A DNA stretch of 64,000 nt. It comes from Panax quinquefolius. Its lineage: Eukaryota > Streptophyta > Magnoliopsida > Apiales > Araliaceae. The notes beneath the pieces were generated by a model. It saw only the letters and a program-made list of their open reading frames with translations. It was not told where the DNA came from and did no database searches. Where the stretch lies: the NCBI GenBank assembly GCA_020205615.1, contig CM035164.1:2817501-2881500 (forward strand), read 5' to 3'. Made by a program: the position numbers and the translations under genes. This document shows, in pieces, positions 47,062 through 58,643 of this stretch (positions within the stretch are counted from its first letter, which is position 1; each line of letters starts with the position of its first letter).

Positions 47062-48155
47062 TGTAAAACCGAATTTTAGGAAATAAAAGTATTCAAATTT
47101 TTTAATTACTATTCACGAGTTCTTATTTACGAGTTCTTATTCACAATTCTATTCATGAGTTCTTATTCACGAGTACTATTCATGAAACATGATAATTTTT
47201 TTTCCGTAAGGCATTACTCGATAATTATTACGAAATTCTTTTTCGATATTTTATTTTATTGATTCAATAATTGCTTCGTTGATATTTTATATTATTGTTA
47301 TTTGATAATTATCACGCGCACGATATTTCCCATTATCGGATCAATAATTCATATTATTTTAATAATATTATTAGATAACATTATTGGCAATGTCGAGAAA
47401 GTTACATCTACAGGAGAGGTTTGGTCACCTAATTGCTTGCCATGAGAGAGAAATTCTTATTGAAAGCCCCTCTTTCACAGGAGCTGCACAGTTTGTCGAT
47501 ATTGTGATTACAATAATATTATTTGTGAATAATTAATTATTGATTTTTATGATGAGGAAAATATTTATTTTATGTGGATATAGATGGAGAAAATTTTAAA
47601 GTGACAATTGTTGAAAATCGATATTTTATCTTTTACGATAAAATAATATTTTATTATATTATTATAATATAATAATGATGATATTTTTACAATGAATGTG
47701 GGATATATGAGTATATGAGGAGAAAGAGTATTTTTGTTGCAAAAGTTGTTTAAAAACATGTTAAACATGTACGTGGGCCCATTTCTTGGTTGAAATTTGA
47801 TTATAATTGCAAAAAATCGTCCGTTTGTGGTTTTCGGTTATTTTCTGTTTGGAATTTGGAAAAATTTTCTTCTGCAAAGTTGTAGATAATGAAATTTTCT
47901 ATGAAAGAGATATGTGGTTCGAATTTTTCTGACAAAAGGGCTATTTATTATGAATTATTGAAGTTCCGAGGTTCCAGAATAATTGATTTTTAGAAGTTTA
48001 AAATATTTATAGTTAGAAAAATGTTTTTGATATGTTTGGTGAGCCCCATTGGTTGTTGAAATGGCTGAATTCAGTTATTGATGGTGGGCGTAAGAATTTA
48101 TAATATATATTATTATTATATTAAATTTTCTGCTTTGGTGTTCTAAGCAATTTCC

Positions 48156-48163
48156 TATAAATA
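48156..48163 (+). promoter_or_regulatory. TATA box of LTR 2
   Basis: TTTCCTATAAATAAG, 170 bp upstream of the donor-like site and in the same position as in LTR 3 (52371-52378). A pyrimidine-rich CTCTCTACTTCTCTCTC leader follows. Confidence 0.7.
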
Positions 48164-48329
48164 AGTGCTTAGGTTAGAATTGAAAATCACACCAGAAACT
48201 GAAGTTTTCTCTCTACTTCTCTCTCTATATTATCGAGTGTATTCTTTTGAGTATTTTGATATCTTGAGTATTGTTATACGGTGCAAGTTCGTTAAGCGTT
48301 ATTTAAGTCAGAAGTACTGCTCTTTTGAG

Positions 48330-50052
48330 GTAAGGGATAGTAAGGGATATTGTCGTTAGTATGTAAGGGTTATTATGTTTTTCAATTTCGAAATTTTTTT
48401 GAACCTTCAAAAATTCTGGAAAAATTTGAAATGATAATTTGATGAGTTTTGTAGATTGTGTCCCAAAATGGCGATTTTTGGATGTATAGATTAGGAGTTA
48501 TGGATTTTATGAGAAAATACTATTTTAAAACTAAACCCTTATAACTTCTTGTGGTTAACTCCAAAATTGATGAAAATTTTATTGGGAATACATATATATA
48601 ATATCAATATACCCTGTGAATTTCGGAATATTTGAATAAAAGTACAATTTATGATAAATGTCTGAATATTCGGTGGTTTTGGCCATGTGAAAAATAGTAA
48701 ATGAATTTTAAAAATTCTGAAAAAACTATATGTTCAATATGAGACTATATTATGCTAAATCCCAGAAAAGAAATATTTTTGGAACTGATTTGGTATTTTT
48801 CATGAAAATATTCTAGTTATGAGTAAATGAATTAAATATGTTACGTGAAGTAAGAAAATTGGAAAATATGATTTTATGGCTTGAGAATCATATATGAGGT
48901 ATATGCAGATTTTTGATGAGGGTTTTGGTTATTGGTGATGAAATTTTATGAGTTTGGCATTTTAAGATGATTAAATGCATTTATTAGTAAAGTGTAAATA
49001 ATTAAAATAAATTGTTTATAAGTTTAAGAAATGATTAAAATATTGTGATAGTATTAATAATATTAGATTATGAGATTATTAAGTGATTTATAACATTTTG
49101 ATTAAGGTGTTATGAGATCATTGATTTATGAATCTTACTTTTGAGATTAAATCTATATGTTGATTATATTGTTTTATTATCATATATAACATTCTTATAA
49201 CTCTAATGATGATATTTCTCTTTGACTTGAGTGTAAAGATGGGTAGATTATTGGTATGATCGTGACTATAGGTTCTCTTTTTGCGATGGTCAAAAGTTGA
49301 ATTGTTGATTGGTATGATCGCTGACCATTGAATTTATAATTGAATATCTTTAAACTTAAGTGCAAGGTGAATTGATCAACATATATGGTTATAATTATGG
49401 TTTATATAAATTACGAAATGATTATGTATTTCTTTGAGATATGAATATCTTTGGCATGTAGTCTGAATCAATTATTGATGAATATCTTTGGTTAAGTAGT
49501 GTAAAGATGACCGTTGTTGAATATCTTTGGCATGCGATCTGCAAAGATGACTTGTTGTTGAATATCTTTGGCATGTAGTGCAAAGATGAACTGATTGATG
49601 AATATTTTTGGCGCGTGGTGCAAAGATGAATTTATTAGTATGATTATGAGCGAGGCGTGATTTGGTATAACCATGATCTTTGATGTTTCGGTGTAAAGAC
49701 ATGTGATGAAAATTATCTTCGTCTAGATGCGAAGAGGAATTTAGAATTACAATTATGATTATGAGTTATTCATATAATTGTGGAAAGGCTGTTGATTAAT
49801 GTTACGAGGATAAAACATTGTTGGTGGACTTTTAATGTGGAGAAGATAATAGACTTTATAGTCTATTTGACTCTTCTAATGGATTGCTTTCGTTCATTTA
49901 CTGAACTATGGTTGAAAAGTTTTATCATCTACCATATGTTCTAAATCTCTGATTTATTACTGATGAAGTCTATTTATAATGTAATTATCTTAGTCATAAT
50001 ATTTTTTACTGAGCTAGTTGTGCTCACCCTTTTGCTTCACAATTCTTTTCAG
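48330..50052 (+). other. Possible leader intron inside LTR 2
   Basis: CTTTTGAG/GTAAGGG opens it and TTCTTTTCAG closes it, length 1723 bp. The interior is AT-rich and repeat-rich. It is upstream of the primer-binding site, so splicing would affect mRNA leaders but would be incompatible with faithful copying of the LTR from spliced genomic RNA. This is an inference only. Confidence 0.4.
49440..49645 (+). repeat. About 40-bp tandem hairpin array
   Basis: Five units each begin GAATATCTTTGG. Typical units contain ATCTTTGGCATGTAGTG followed by CAAAGAT, giving 7-bp inverted arms around a 10-base loop. Diverged relatives occur at 5150-5410, 22500-22625 and 56140-56285. A minus-strand frame over it is a repeat artefact. 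Confidence 0.8.
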
Positions 50053-50817
50053 GTAATAAGAGTGTAGTTGGGTCTAGCGAGAATAACAGGAGAATAGTGT
50101 GATGGTTCGGGTCTGTCAAAGTTTCTCAACACATTATAAAACGGCATGACATACAATATATAATTGTATTGAGGACCTAAGATGTGTGTGTCGTATATTA
50201 TACGTCACTTAATAATTGATTTTGGTGAACAACAATAGGGTGGGGCGAACCCACTTTGGAAGGTGTTTTATCACTATCATATAAGATGTCTAATGACATA
50301 CTGACCTCGCGTTATCATAAAGGCGGGGTTATCAGGTAAATCCACTCATTGAGTATATCTACGAAACACTACCTATATGATCTTGGAGTTTATTTGAAAA
50401 ATAATGTTCAATTGCGGGCGGTGGTGGAGATAGTTATATGTCGAAAGACTCACCATTGGAAATAATATGATAGTAATCTTCTCGTTTTTCTTTGGGGTCT
50501 ATTAGATTGACCAGGATAATTACGTGGGCATATGATATCTATCATTCATGGCCTCCTATGTACGAAGGTTTTCTTGAGCACTTCCCAAATATTTTAATTT
50601 CTAAAACAGTTCTAGATTGTACCTTTATGTAAGGTATTACTATGAGGTGCTGTCTATAGTTGGGACATGAGTCATAGTTGGTATTAAAACTCACAGTATA
50701 TATGTTGTTGTATTTTGCACTACAATTTTAGTAATAAAGTTGTAGTTGTTTTCTGTACCATGTATTTAGCGACTCAGAATAGGTTGGATGGATTGTACCT
50801 ATTTTGAGGGCGTCACA

Positions 50818-51313
50818 GTTTGGTATCAAAGCTATAAGTAAAGAGCCCCGAGCCTCTCGCTGGTGACTTCCTTGTGTGGGATGCACCGAAGCCAGACTCT
50901 CCGTAGGGGACGCCGTTCTGCGGTGGCAAACTGATAGGTACCACTGTGAGGTGCTGTCCACGGATGGGACATGAGTCACAGTTGGTATCAGAGCTTAGGG
51001 ATATGATCTTTGGCAGAGATCGGGGAATAGAACTAGGAGGGGAAAGATGAATAAATCCTTCGCTAGTGTGTCCTACCTAAGCTTATTTGTTGGTCAGTCA
51101 TAATATCAGGATATTATGTGATATGTTAATTTGTTCAATTAACCCTTGTTTTGAAGCTGTATTCTAGAATAATATCTGAAATATAGGATATGAGCAATGG
51201 AGAAATAATGATGACAGGGAAGATGGAATCTGAAATGAAAGCAAGGTATTCTCAACTCTTTGAAATACCAGGTACGTAAATTTCGGGGACGAAATTTCAT
51301 AAGGAGGGGAGAT
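50818..51313 (+). mobile_element. Tandem array: internal region 2, non-autonomous
   Basis: 496 bp and nearly the same as 46564-47061, with TGGTATCAAAGC (50821-50832), the same leader, the same Gag-start to pol-tail deletion and the polypurine tract AAGGAGGGGAGAT. Sharing the same deletion shows both units descend from one deleted element. Confidence 0.8.
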
Positions 51314-52685
51314 TGTAAGACCCCGAAATTTATTAAATAAAAGTATTCAAATTTTTTTAATTACTATTCACGAGTTACTATTCACGAGTACTATTCATGA
51401 AGCATGATAATTTTTTTCGTAAGAAGACATTACTCAATAATTGTTACAGTAATTATTGTTCGATATTTTATTTTATTGATTCAATAATTGCTACGTTGAT
51501 ATTTTATATTATTGTTGTCTCAATAATTGTCACGACACAATTTTTCCATTATCGGATCAATAATTCATATTATTTTAATAATATTATTAGATAACATTAT
51601 TGGCAATGTCTAGAAAGTTACATACAAGGAGAGAGGTTTGGTCACCTAATTAAGCGCCATGAGGAGAAATTCTTATTGAAAAGCCCCTCTTTCCTGGAAC
51701 CTGCACAGTTATCGATATTGTGATTACAGAATATTATTTGTGAATAATTAATTATTGATTTTATGATGAGAAAAATATTTATTTTATGTGGATATAGATG
51801 GAGAAAATTTTTAAAGTGACAATTGTTGAAAATTGATATTTTATCTTTTCTGATAAAATAATATTTTATTATATTATTATAATATAATAATGATGATATT
51901 TTTACAATGAATGTGGGAAATATGAGTATATGAGGAGAGAGAGTATTTTTGTTGTAAAAGTTGTTTAAAACATGTTAAACATGTCTGTGGGCCCATTTCT
52001 TGACTGAAATTTGATTATAGCCAGTAAAATCGCCCGTTTGTGGATTTCGGTCAATTTCTGTTTGGAATTTGGAAAAACTTTCTTCTGCAAAGTTGTAGAT
52101 AATAAAATTTCCTATGAAAAAGACATGTGGTTCGAATTTTTCTGACAAAAGGGCTACTTATTATGAATTATTGAAGTTCCGAGGTTCCAGAATAATTGAT
52201 TTTTGGAAGTTTAAAATATTTATAGTTAGAAAAACATTTTTGATATGTTTGGTGAGCCCCATTGGTTGTTGAAATGGCTGAATTCAATTATTGATGGTGG
52301 GCGTAAGAATTTATAATATATATATTATTATTATATTAAATTTTCTGCTTTGGTGTTCTAAGCAATTTCCTATAAATAGGTGCTTAAGTTAGAATTGAAA
52401 ATCACATCAGAAACTGAAGTTTTCTCTCTACTTCTCTCTCTATATTATCGAGTGTATTCTTTTGAGTATTTTGATATCTTGAGTATTGTTATACGGTGCA
52501 AGTTCGTTAAGCGTTATTCAATTCAGAAGTACTGCTCTTTTGAGGTAATGGATAGTAAGGGATATTGTCGTTAGTATATAAGGGTTATTATGTTTTTCAA
52601 TTTTGAAATTTTTCTGAACCTTCAAAAATTCTGGAAAAAATTGAAATGATAATTTGATGAGTTTTGTAGATTGTGTCCCAAAATG
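51314..52685 (+). mobile_element. Tandem array: LTR 3, 5' part
   Basis: TGTAAGACCCC at 51314, parallel to LTR 2 (47062-48476), with TATAAATA at 52371. The donor-like site reads GAG/GTAATGG here, one base off. It is cut at 52685, where Tat-type sequence begins. Confidence 0.85.
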
Positions 52686-52755
52686 GAGTGTGAAAGAGAC
52701 ACTTTTGTCCTCCTGCATAGTTAGTAACAGGAAAATGAAATTTCGAGTGTCTACA
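52686..52755 (-). mobile_element. Tat/Ogre-type 3' LTR stub
   Basis: The minus strand reads GAGGGGCATC then TGTAGACACTCG at 52755. GAGGGGCA followed by TGTAGACAC is the polypurine tract/LTR start known for the Tat lineage (Ogre/Retand) of plant Ty3/gypsy elements. Only about 70 bp of the LTR remain. Confidence 0.65.
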
Positions 52756-55103
52756 GATGCCCCTCTTTATCATGTTCATATAATGCAATGGAATGCACAT
52801 GATAAAGATTACTAGACACTTGAAATATGACAAGATATTTTCAATGATACAAATTGCAATGTAATGAATGTTTATGATGAATGTTAACATGTTTTTGCAA
52901 ATCGCAGTTCGCCAATCGCCCATCGCACTTCTCATTTTGCATTTAGCCAATCGCACTTCGCAACTCACACATCGCATTTCGCATATCGCATTTCACAATG
53001 TAATGAATTTTATGATGAATGTTAAAATGTTTTCGCAAATTCGGTTTACCTTTACCGATCATTGTTGATGCCTATGCTGGTGTTAACTCCAACGATTTGG
53101 GTTTTTGTCGGTGTCGCCGATGCTTGTTTGACGAAGATAAGTTGAGATGTTTTCCACATCTCTATTGGGGATGACGTTCTGAAATCATCGGACCTTTTCG
53201 ATGTATACACTGGTAGTTTACAACGGTGCCTACCCTGCTGATTGTCAAACTTTTTTGGTTCCCACTCGAACGGTGGTATACGAAGCTTTCATCGCTGAAC
53301 TGTTTTGATGTTACGTTGAATTGAAGCCAATGGTTTAGAATACTTGATCTTTCGATACCTTCGCTGAAGTAATATTCCAAGGTTTGCTTCGCCAGACTCT
53401 GCCTGATGTTACGCTCACCCTTTTTGAGGGAATTTGGAGTTTCCTTTACTGTTGGGTGCTTACTTCCCATTTCCTTGAGAGTTTGATTCGTAACCCGGCT
53501 AAACTTATGACCTGAATGTCGTTGACATCCCTAGAGGGTGTAATTCGTTCTTTAGCTGCCCAGATTTGAACTTCGGTGTAGAGGCCTCAACTTGTGAGGA
53601 CTTAATGCATGTTGATGGTGTAGATTTCATTCGCTAGGCCTTTCGTCGTTGACCTTCTATTTCTGAGTTAAGAACTTTTTTTGAGAAGTTTCCCCTTCTT
53701 TCGTAGGGGCACGCTTATGTTGCTATGATTTCTTTCAGGAGTTCTTCCCTTTCTTTTTGATGAGAGGCTTGATCTCGCCTTAAGCTCCTTCCATTTCTTG
53801 GAATCGCTAAATGCCCCAGTCATTCCGCAAGTTGTTGTCGGGGATTCATACGAGAGACTCTCTTTGTTGACCAAATAGCGAGTGAATAATATCGGAATCA
53901 CCATTGAGATGATGATAGACCATGCCGATGGCGCTGACTGGTGAATTTTCCACTTTAGAATGGTTGATAAATGCCCGAGTGTTAAGTTGTCGCTGCTTCC
54001 GAGATTGCCCCAATCTTGTTGTAAGGGACCCAATATCCGGTTGTCGCCAATTTTGAAATTGCCCTAGCTTTGCTTGTTGTCTGGGATAGTTGCTTTGACA
54101 TATGAGCTGATAAGAAGTCGAGATCACAAGAGACTTTTACTTTTGTACCATATGGTGCACAAGTAGTGGATGTGGGCTTTGATGTTGACAGCTATTTCTG
54201 GTAGAGATGTCGCTTTGTTAGAGAGATGATGCTCTAACTCATAGGGATATCATTGTTGCTGAGCGGGATGATGTTATATCTACCCGAGATATCGCCTGCA
54301 GTTGGCGGTGGATCTGTTGGCTCGTGTAGAAACCCTTGGGTAGGAGATCACAGTGCCACCTCCTATTTCTGAGAAAGAATCCATGTTGGGCTTGATAGCC
54401 CGCATATACACTAATTTGTAGACGGGCTTGTATTTTTCTACACAGACTAGCTTAGCCATTTTGTCATGTACAGTACACATTGTATATATCAAACATCATT
54501 ATATATGACAGGGAAATATATGTTTATTTACTTCCTTTTTAGTTGTGCTTTGTTACTTGCTTGATATTTGCTTGTTTCTTCAGGACTTTGTGATCTGGAT
54601 GTATTCTGAACTCCTCCTTGATGGATGGACAGTGAGATGTCTCAGGATTTTCATAATGGATCATCGATCTGTGTGTATTCCCTACCATTTTTGGTGTCTT
54701 GGGACTGATTTCTGTATGTGGCTATAGATAGGAGTGTGTTTATTTTTTCTGTGGTGAGACCGGACCATATAACATGGTTTTCACGCTCCGTGTATTGGGG
54801 AGATCAGGTTACGAGTAGTTCGACCACATATAAGGAGGATTGCAGGTGAAACGTTTAATCCTATGTACAGGATTAATTGAAGGTGTGAAAGGTTTAATCC
54901 CTGGTGGGATAATGTGAAGGGTTTTGAAAACCTGCGGGGAATGAAGGATCTGGTGATCCAAAACTAGGTTGTTGGTTAGAAAAGTGTTTTTGCCTAATGG
55001 GGCAGATGAGTGTGAATCGAAGTTGTATGTGATGAAGGGTTAAAGAACCGGAATGACTGGTGATCTGATGATCCAAAACCAGGATGTTCGCTTAATGGTA
55101 ACC
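52756..55103 (-). mobile_element. Tat-type element: spacer between pol and 3' LTR
   Basis: A long region without conserved domains between the pol end and the LTR, as is usual in the Tat lineage. It includes a short tandem ATCGCA/TTTCGC repeat at 52905-53000. Minus-strand frames at 53162-53470, 53668-54033 and 54280-54492 have no recognisable domain; one could be a remnant of an extra ORF. Confidence 0.5.
52905..53000 (+). repeat. 9-10-bp repeat of TCGCA(C/T)TTCGCA type
   Basis: Around eight variants of CAATCGC, ATCGCAC and TTCGCA follow one another. It is limited to the Tat spacer. Confidence 0.6.
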
Positions 55104-55599
55104 TCAGAAATAGTACCATTTCACAGTGTCCGAATGGATGAGTTGTGGAAATTCATCGCCGTCCATTTCATGCAATCTGAGAGTGCCTCCTGTCAATACC
55201 TCCTTGACAAGAAACGGGCCTTCCCAGTTAGGAGCGAATTTTCCTTTGGATTGATCTTGGTTGTCAATGATCTTCTTCAAAACCAAGTCGTGTTGTTTGA
55301 ACTGCCGTAGTCAGACTTTTCTGTTGTAGGATCTTCTTTACAAGTAGATGGTTGCTCATGTGTGGGCCACATACTCCCCCAAGGATTTCATCCATGAGCC
55401 TCTGAGCTTGGTCCTTGTCCATACATTTGAGGAGACCTAGTCCTGCATCTCTTTTGTAGAGTGCACCTCCGCTCAGGTAGAATTTTATAGCCAGTCGATG
55501 GATCCGCCTTCTTTAAGTTGGGCTCCCCTCAGCGGGTGTAGATCTATCTTATGAGTGCTCATTGATATGCTGATATCAAGTGTGCTGGATGGGAGGTAG
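55104..55599 (-). pseudogene. Tat-type element: integrase fragments with core deleted
   Basis: From about 55480 down, the minus strand encodes FYLSGGALYKRDAGLGLLKC and a GGVCGPHMSNHLLVKKI stretch, the zinc module of integrase. It then jumps near 55315 straight to LVLKKIIDNQDQSKGKFAPN and WEGPFLVKEV, the integrase C-terminal domain. The catalytic core is missing. The residues differ clearly from the chromovirus copies here. Truncated at 55599 by the next LTR. Confidence 0.75.
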
Positions 55600-58204
55600 T
55601 GTGACGCCCCCAAAATAGGTATACATCATCCATTCTGAGTTGTCAATACATGGTACAGAAACAACTACAACTTTATTATTACAACAATAAAAGCTGAGTT
55701 TGAATACAAATATTATCTTCTGACAATATCTATACTCAAATAAATCCTCATCACATTTATTGATACATTATTTTACAAAATGGTGAGGACTACTAAACAA
55801 CTCTCTCTAGAACCTTCATTCCATACCCCACTCTAAATACTTTTATATTCTCGCATCGTGAGAAGAAAAATGGAACAAAAAGGAAAAGGGTGAGCTCAAC
55901 TAGCCCAATAAAGAATATTATGACTAAGATAATATATAAAAATTATCGTTAGTCTTCAACAGGAAAAATCTAATAGAATACAATAGACAACAAGTTTTAA
56001 ATCAATATTCGCATGTGAAATAATAATTCATTAGAAGAGTTAAGTAGAGAATGCAAACTACTATCTTCTATGTATGAATTTAAAAGTTCATTGTCTATCT
56101 TTTATCCCTATAACATCAATCAATATATATCTCGAATCAAATATTCATCTTTTGCACTACTGAGCCAAAGATATTCATCGATTAGTCATGTTCATCTAAA
56201 CACTGCTTCATCTTTTTGCACACGGGCCAAAGATATTCATCGAAATCATTCATCTTCGCACTCTGGGCAAAGATATTCAATAATATCATCATTTAAGATC
56301 GAGGATGATGAAAAATATTTTTAAAGAAACGAATCCGAGAAAACAAAATGACAAGGATTAAGGATTAAGGATTAAGTACTGTTTTATCCATGTCTAAAAA
56401 TACCTCAATAATAATCATAGTGGTATAAAATTCAAGAATGATCAAAACATGGATACAATCAAAGCTAGTATCCGAATAGATATTTTGAACGAAAAGGAAA
56501 ATTTTCATTTTTCGATGAATATTGTCGTGATTGATTCGTGAATAAGATCAGATATCGTAAATAGTCTTAGTATCGTAAATAGTAACCTCGACACTAAAAG
56601 TTCCAAATTTGATTAAAAATTTCAGATCAATACTTCAGCATAATGATATTAGAATAAATAATATCATTAAAAAAAAATAATATCCCTTACCTCGAAATAT
56701 TTGTACTTAAATTGAATCTTTGGGTATAGTCTTTGAAGGAACTTACAATCATAACAATACTCAAAGTATCAAAATCTTCACAAGAATACGCTCAATATAT
56801 AGAGAGAGAAATATAGAGAAAACTTCAGTTTCTGGTGTAATTTTCAATTCTAACCTAAGCACCCTATTTATAGGAAAATACTTAGAACACAAAAGTAGAA
56901 AATTTAATAAATTAATATTAATTATTTTCCACATCTTCCTAAGCTTCCATGAATCTGAACTCAGCCATCCTAAAACATGTTAAAGATGCCCACCAAACAC
57001 AAAAATCGTTTTTCTTATTTAAATTATTTTAAACTTTCAAAAATTAATTATTTCGGAGCTTCGGAACTTCAATAATTCATAATAAATATCCCTTTTGTCA
57101 GCAAATTCAAATCTCGCGACTTTTTATAGAAAATTCCATTATCTACAACTTTGCAGAAGGAAGTTTTTCCAAATTCCAAACAAATATTGACCGAAATCTA
57201 CAAACGGACGATTTTACAGGCTATAATCAAATTTCGATCGAAAAATGGGGTCCAATGAACATATAAAACATGCTTTAAATAATTTTGGTAACAAAATACT
57301 CCTCCTCCACATATACTCATATATCCCACATTCATCGTAAAAATATCATCATTATTATATTATTAAAATATAATAATATATTTAAATAATTATTTTATCA
57401 AAAAGATAAAATTTCAATTTTAAGCGATTGTCACATTAAAATTTTCTCCATCTATATCCATATAAAATCAATATTTTCCTCATCATACGAATCAATAATT
57501 AATTATTCATAAATAATATTACGAGAATCACAATATCGATAACCACCGGGCGGTTCCTGGAAAGAGGGGCTTTCGATAAGAATTTCTCCTTCTTGACGCC
57601 TTGATTAGGTGACCAAACCTCTCCTTAGATGAACTTTTAGACATTGCCAATAATGTTATCTAATAATATTATTCGGATAATATGAATTATTGCTTCGATA
57701 ATGAAAAATCTTGTGTAATGACAATTATTGAAACGACAATGAATATAAAATATCAATCGTGAATTATTAAATCAATAAAATCTTTGAATATGAATTATCA
57801 TAACCATTATTGAGTAGTGCCTTCTTAGTAAGAATCAATAATTGGTGCAATCTGAGTATCTTCTTGTGTTTTAACCATAGAGTATTTTTAATAGTATTAA
57901 TTGTGAATAACTACGCCGTTATTTTTAAATAACTTATATTTGTCGTTTTCTTCATCCAATCGCTTTCCGTTATGGGGACCACAAAAGACTGCGCCGTCGT
58001 ACGAATATTCCCCGATAGCAAGAATATTCCACGACCAAACGAATATTCCTCGACAACAATTAATATTTTATAACCACTTGCTTATTTTGAAATATTTGCG
58101 TATTTTACCCATAACTATCCACATTAATCAAATCAACCCTTACTATATCAAAATAATAAATAGAGAAAATTAAATTTTATTAATAATAAATTGGGGTCTT
58201 AAAA
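55600..58204 (-). mobile_element. Element E 3' LTR (2605 bp)
   Basis: It ends GGGCGTCACA at 55600 and starts at 58204 with the usual TGTAAGACCCC altered to TTTTAAGACCCC. It has TATAAATA (56872-56865), the donor-like GAG/GTAAGGG near 56690 and a 7-bp GGATTAA triplet near 56363. It lies downstream of E's pol tail, so it is a 3' LTR, and it cuts the Tat element. Confidence 0.85.
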
Positions 58205-58643
58205 CCTCCCCTCCTTATGAAATTTCATCCTCGAAATTGACGTACGTACCTGGTGTTTCGAAAAGGTGAGGATACCTCGCTTTAATTTCCGTTTCCAATT
58301 CCCAGGTCATCTCCTCTATAGCATGATTCCTCCACAAAACTTTAACTTGTGGTATGACCTTTCTTGCAAGTAGGACATGCTCCTTCCTATCCAAGATCTT
58401 GGCAGTACCTCCTCATACATTAAGTCTTGGCTATCTCGTCCGGTTCTAACTTCTATAACGTGGTTCGGGTCTTTCACATATTTACTGAAGTACGAGGATA
58501 TGTGAAACATATTATGAACACGAGACATACTCGGAGATAACGCGAGTCTATAGGCTACATTTCCTACTCGGTCAAGAATTTGAAATGGACCAATAAATCG
58601 TGGATTGAGCTTTCCTCTCTTCCCAAATCTTGTAACTCCCTTC
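58205..58643 (-). pseudogene. Element E: pol tail with chromodomain region
   Basis: The polypurine tract AAGGAGGGGAGGT adjoins the LTR. Sequence equivalent to B's 10764-11200 follows, including MSRVHNMFHIS and KYVKDPNHVIE, with several indels. It is cut at 58643 by a copia element. Confidence 0.8.

Larger units (their letters stand above)
47062..50817 (+). mobile_element. Tandem array: LTR 2, complete (3756 bp)
   Basis: TGTAAAACCG at 47062 to GGGCGTCACA at 50817. It is shared as the 3' LTR of the first unit and the 5' LTR of the second. It contains TATAAATA (48156-48163), a leader, the donor-like GAG/GTAAGG (48327-48335), hairpin repeats (49440-49645) and the acceptor-like TTCTTTTCAG ending at 50052. 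Its frames are not genes. Confidence 0.88.

Noticed and set aside
53668..54127. Overlapping minus frames of 93-121 codons as a novel gene
   Set aside because: No recognisable motif; it lies in the non-coding spacer of a Tat-type remnant. Kept only as a possible degraded extra ORF.
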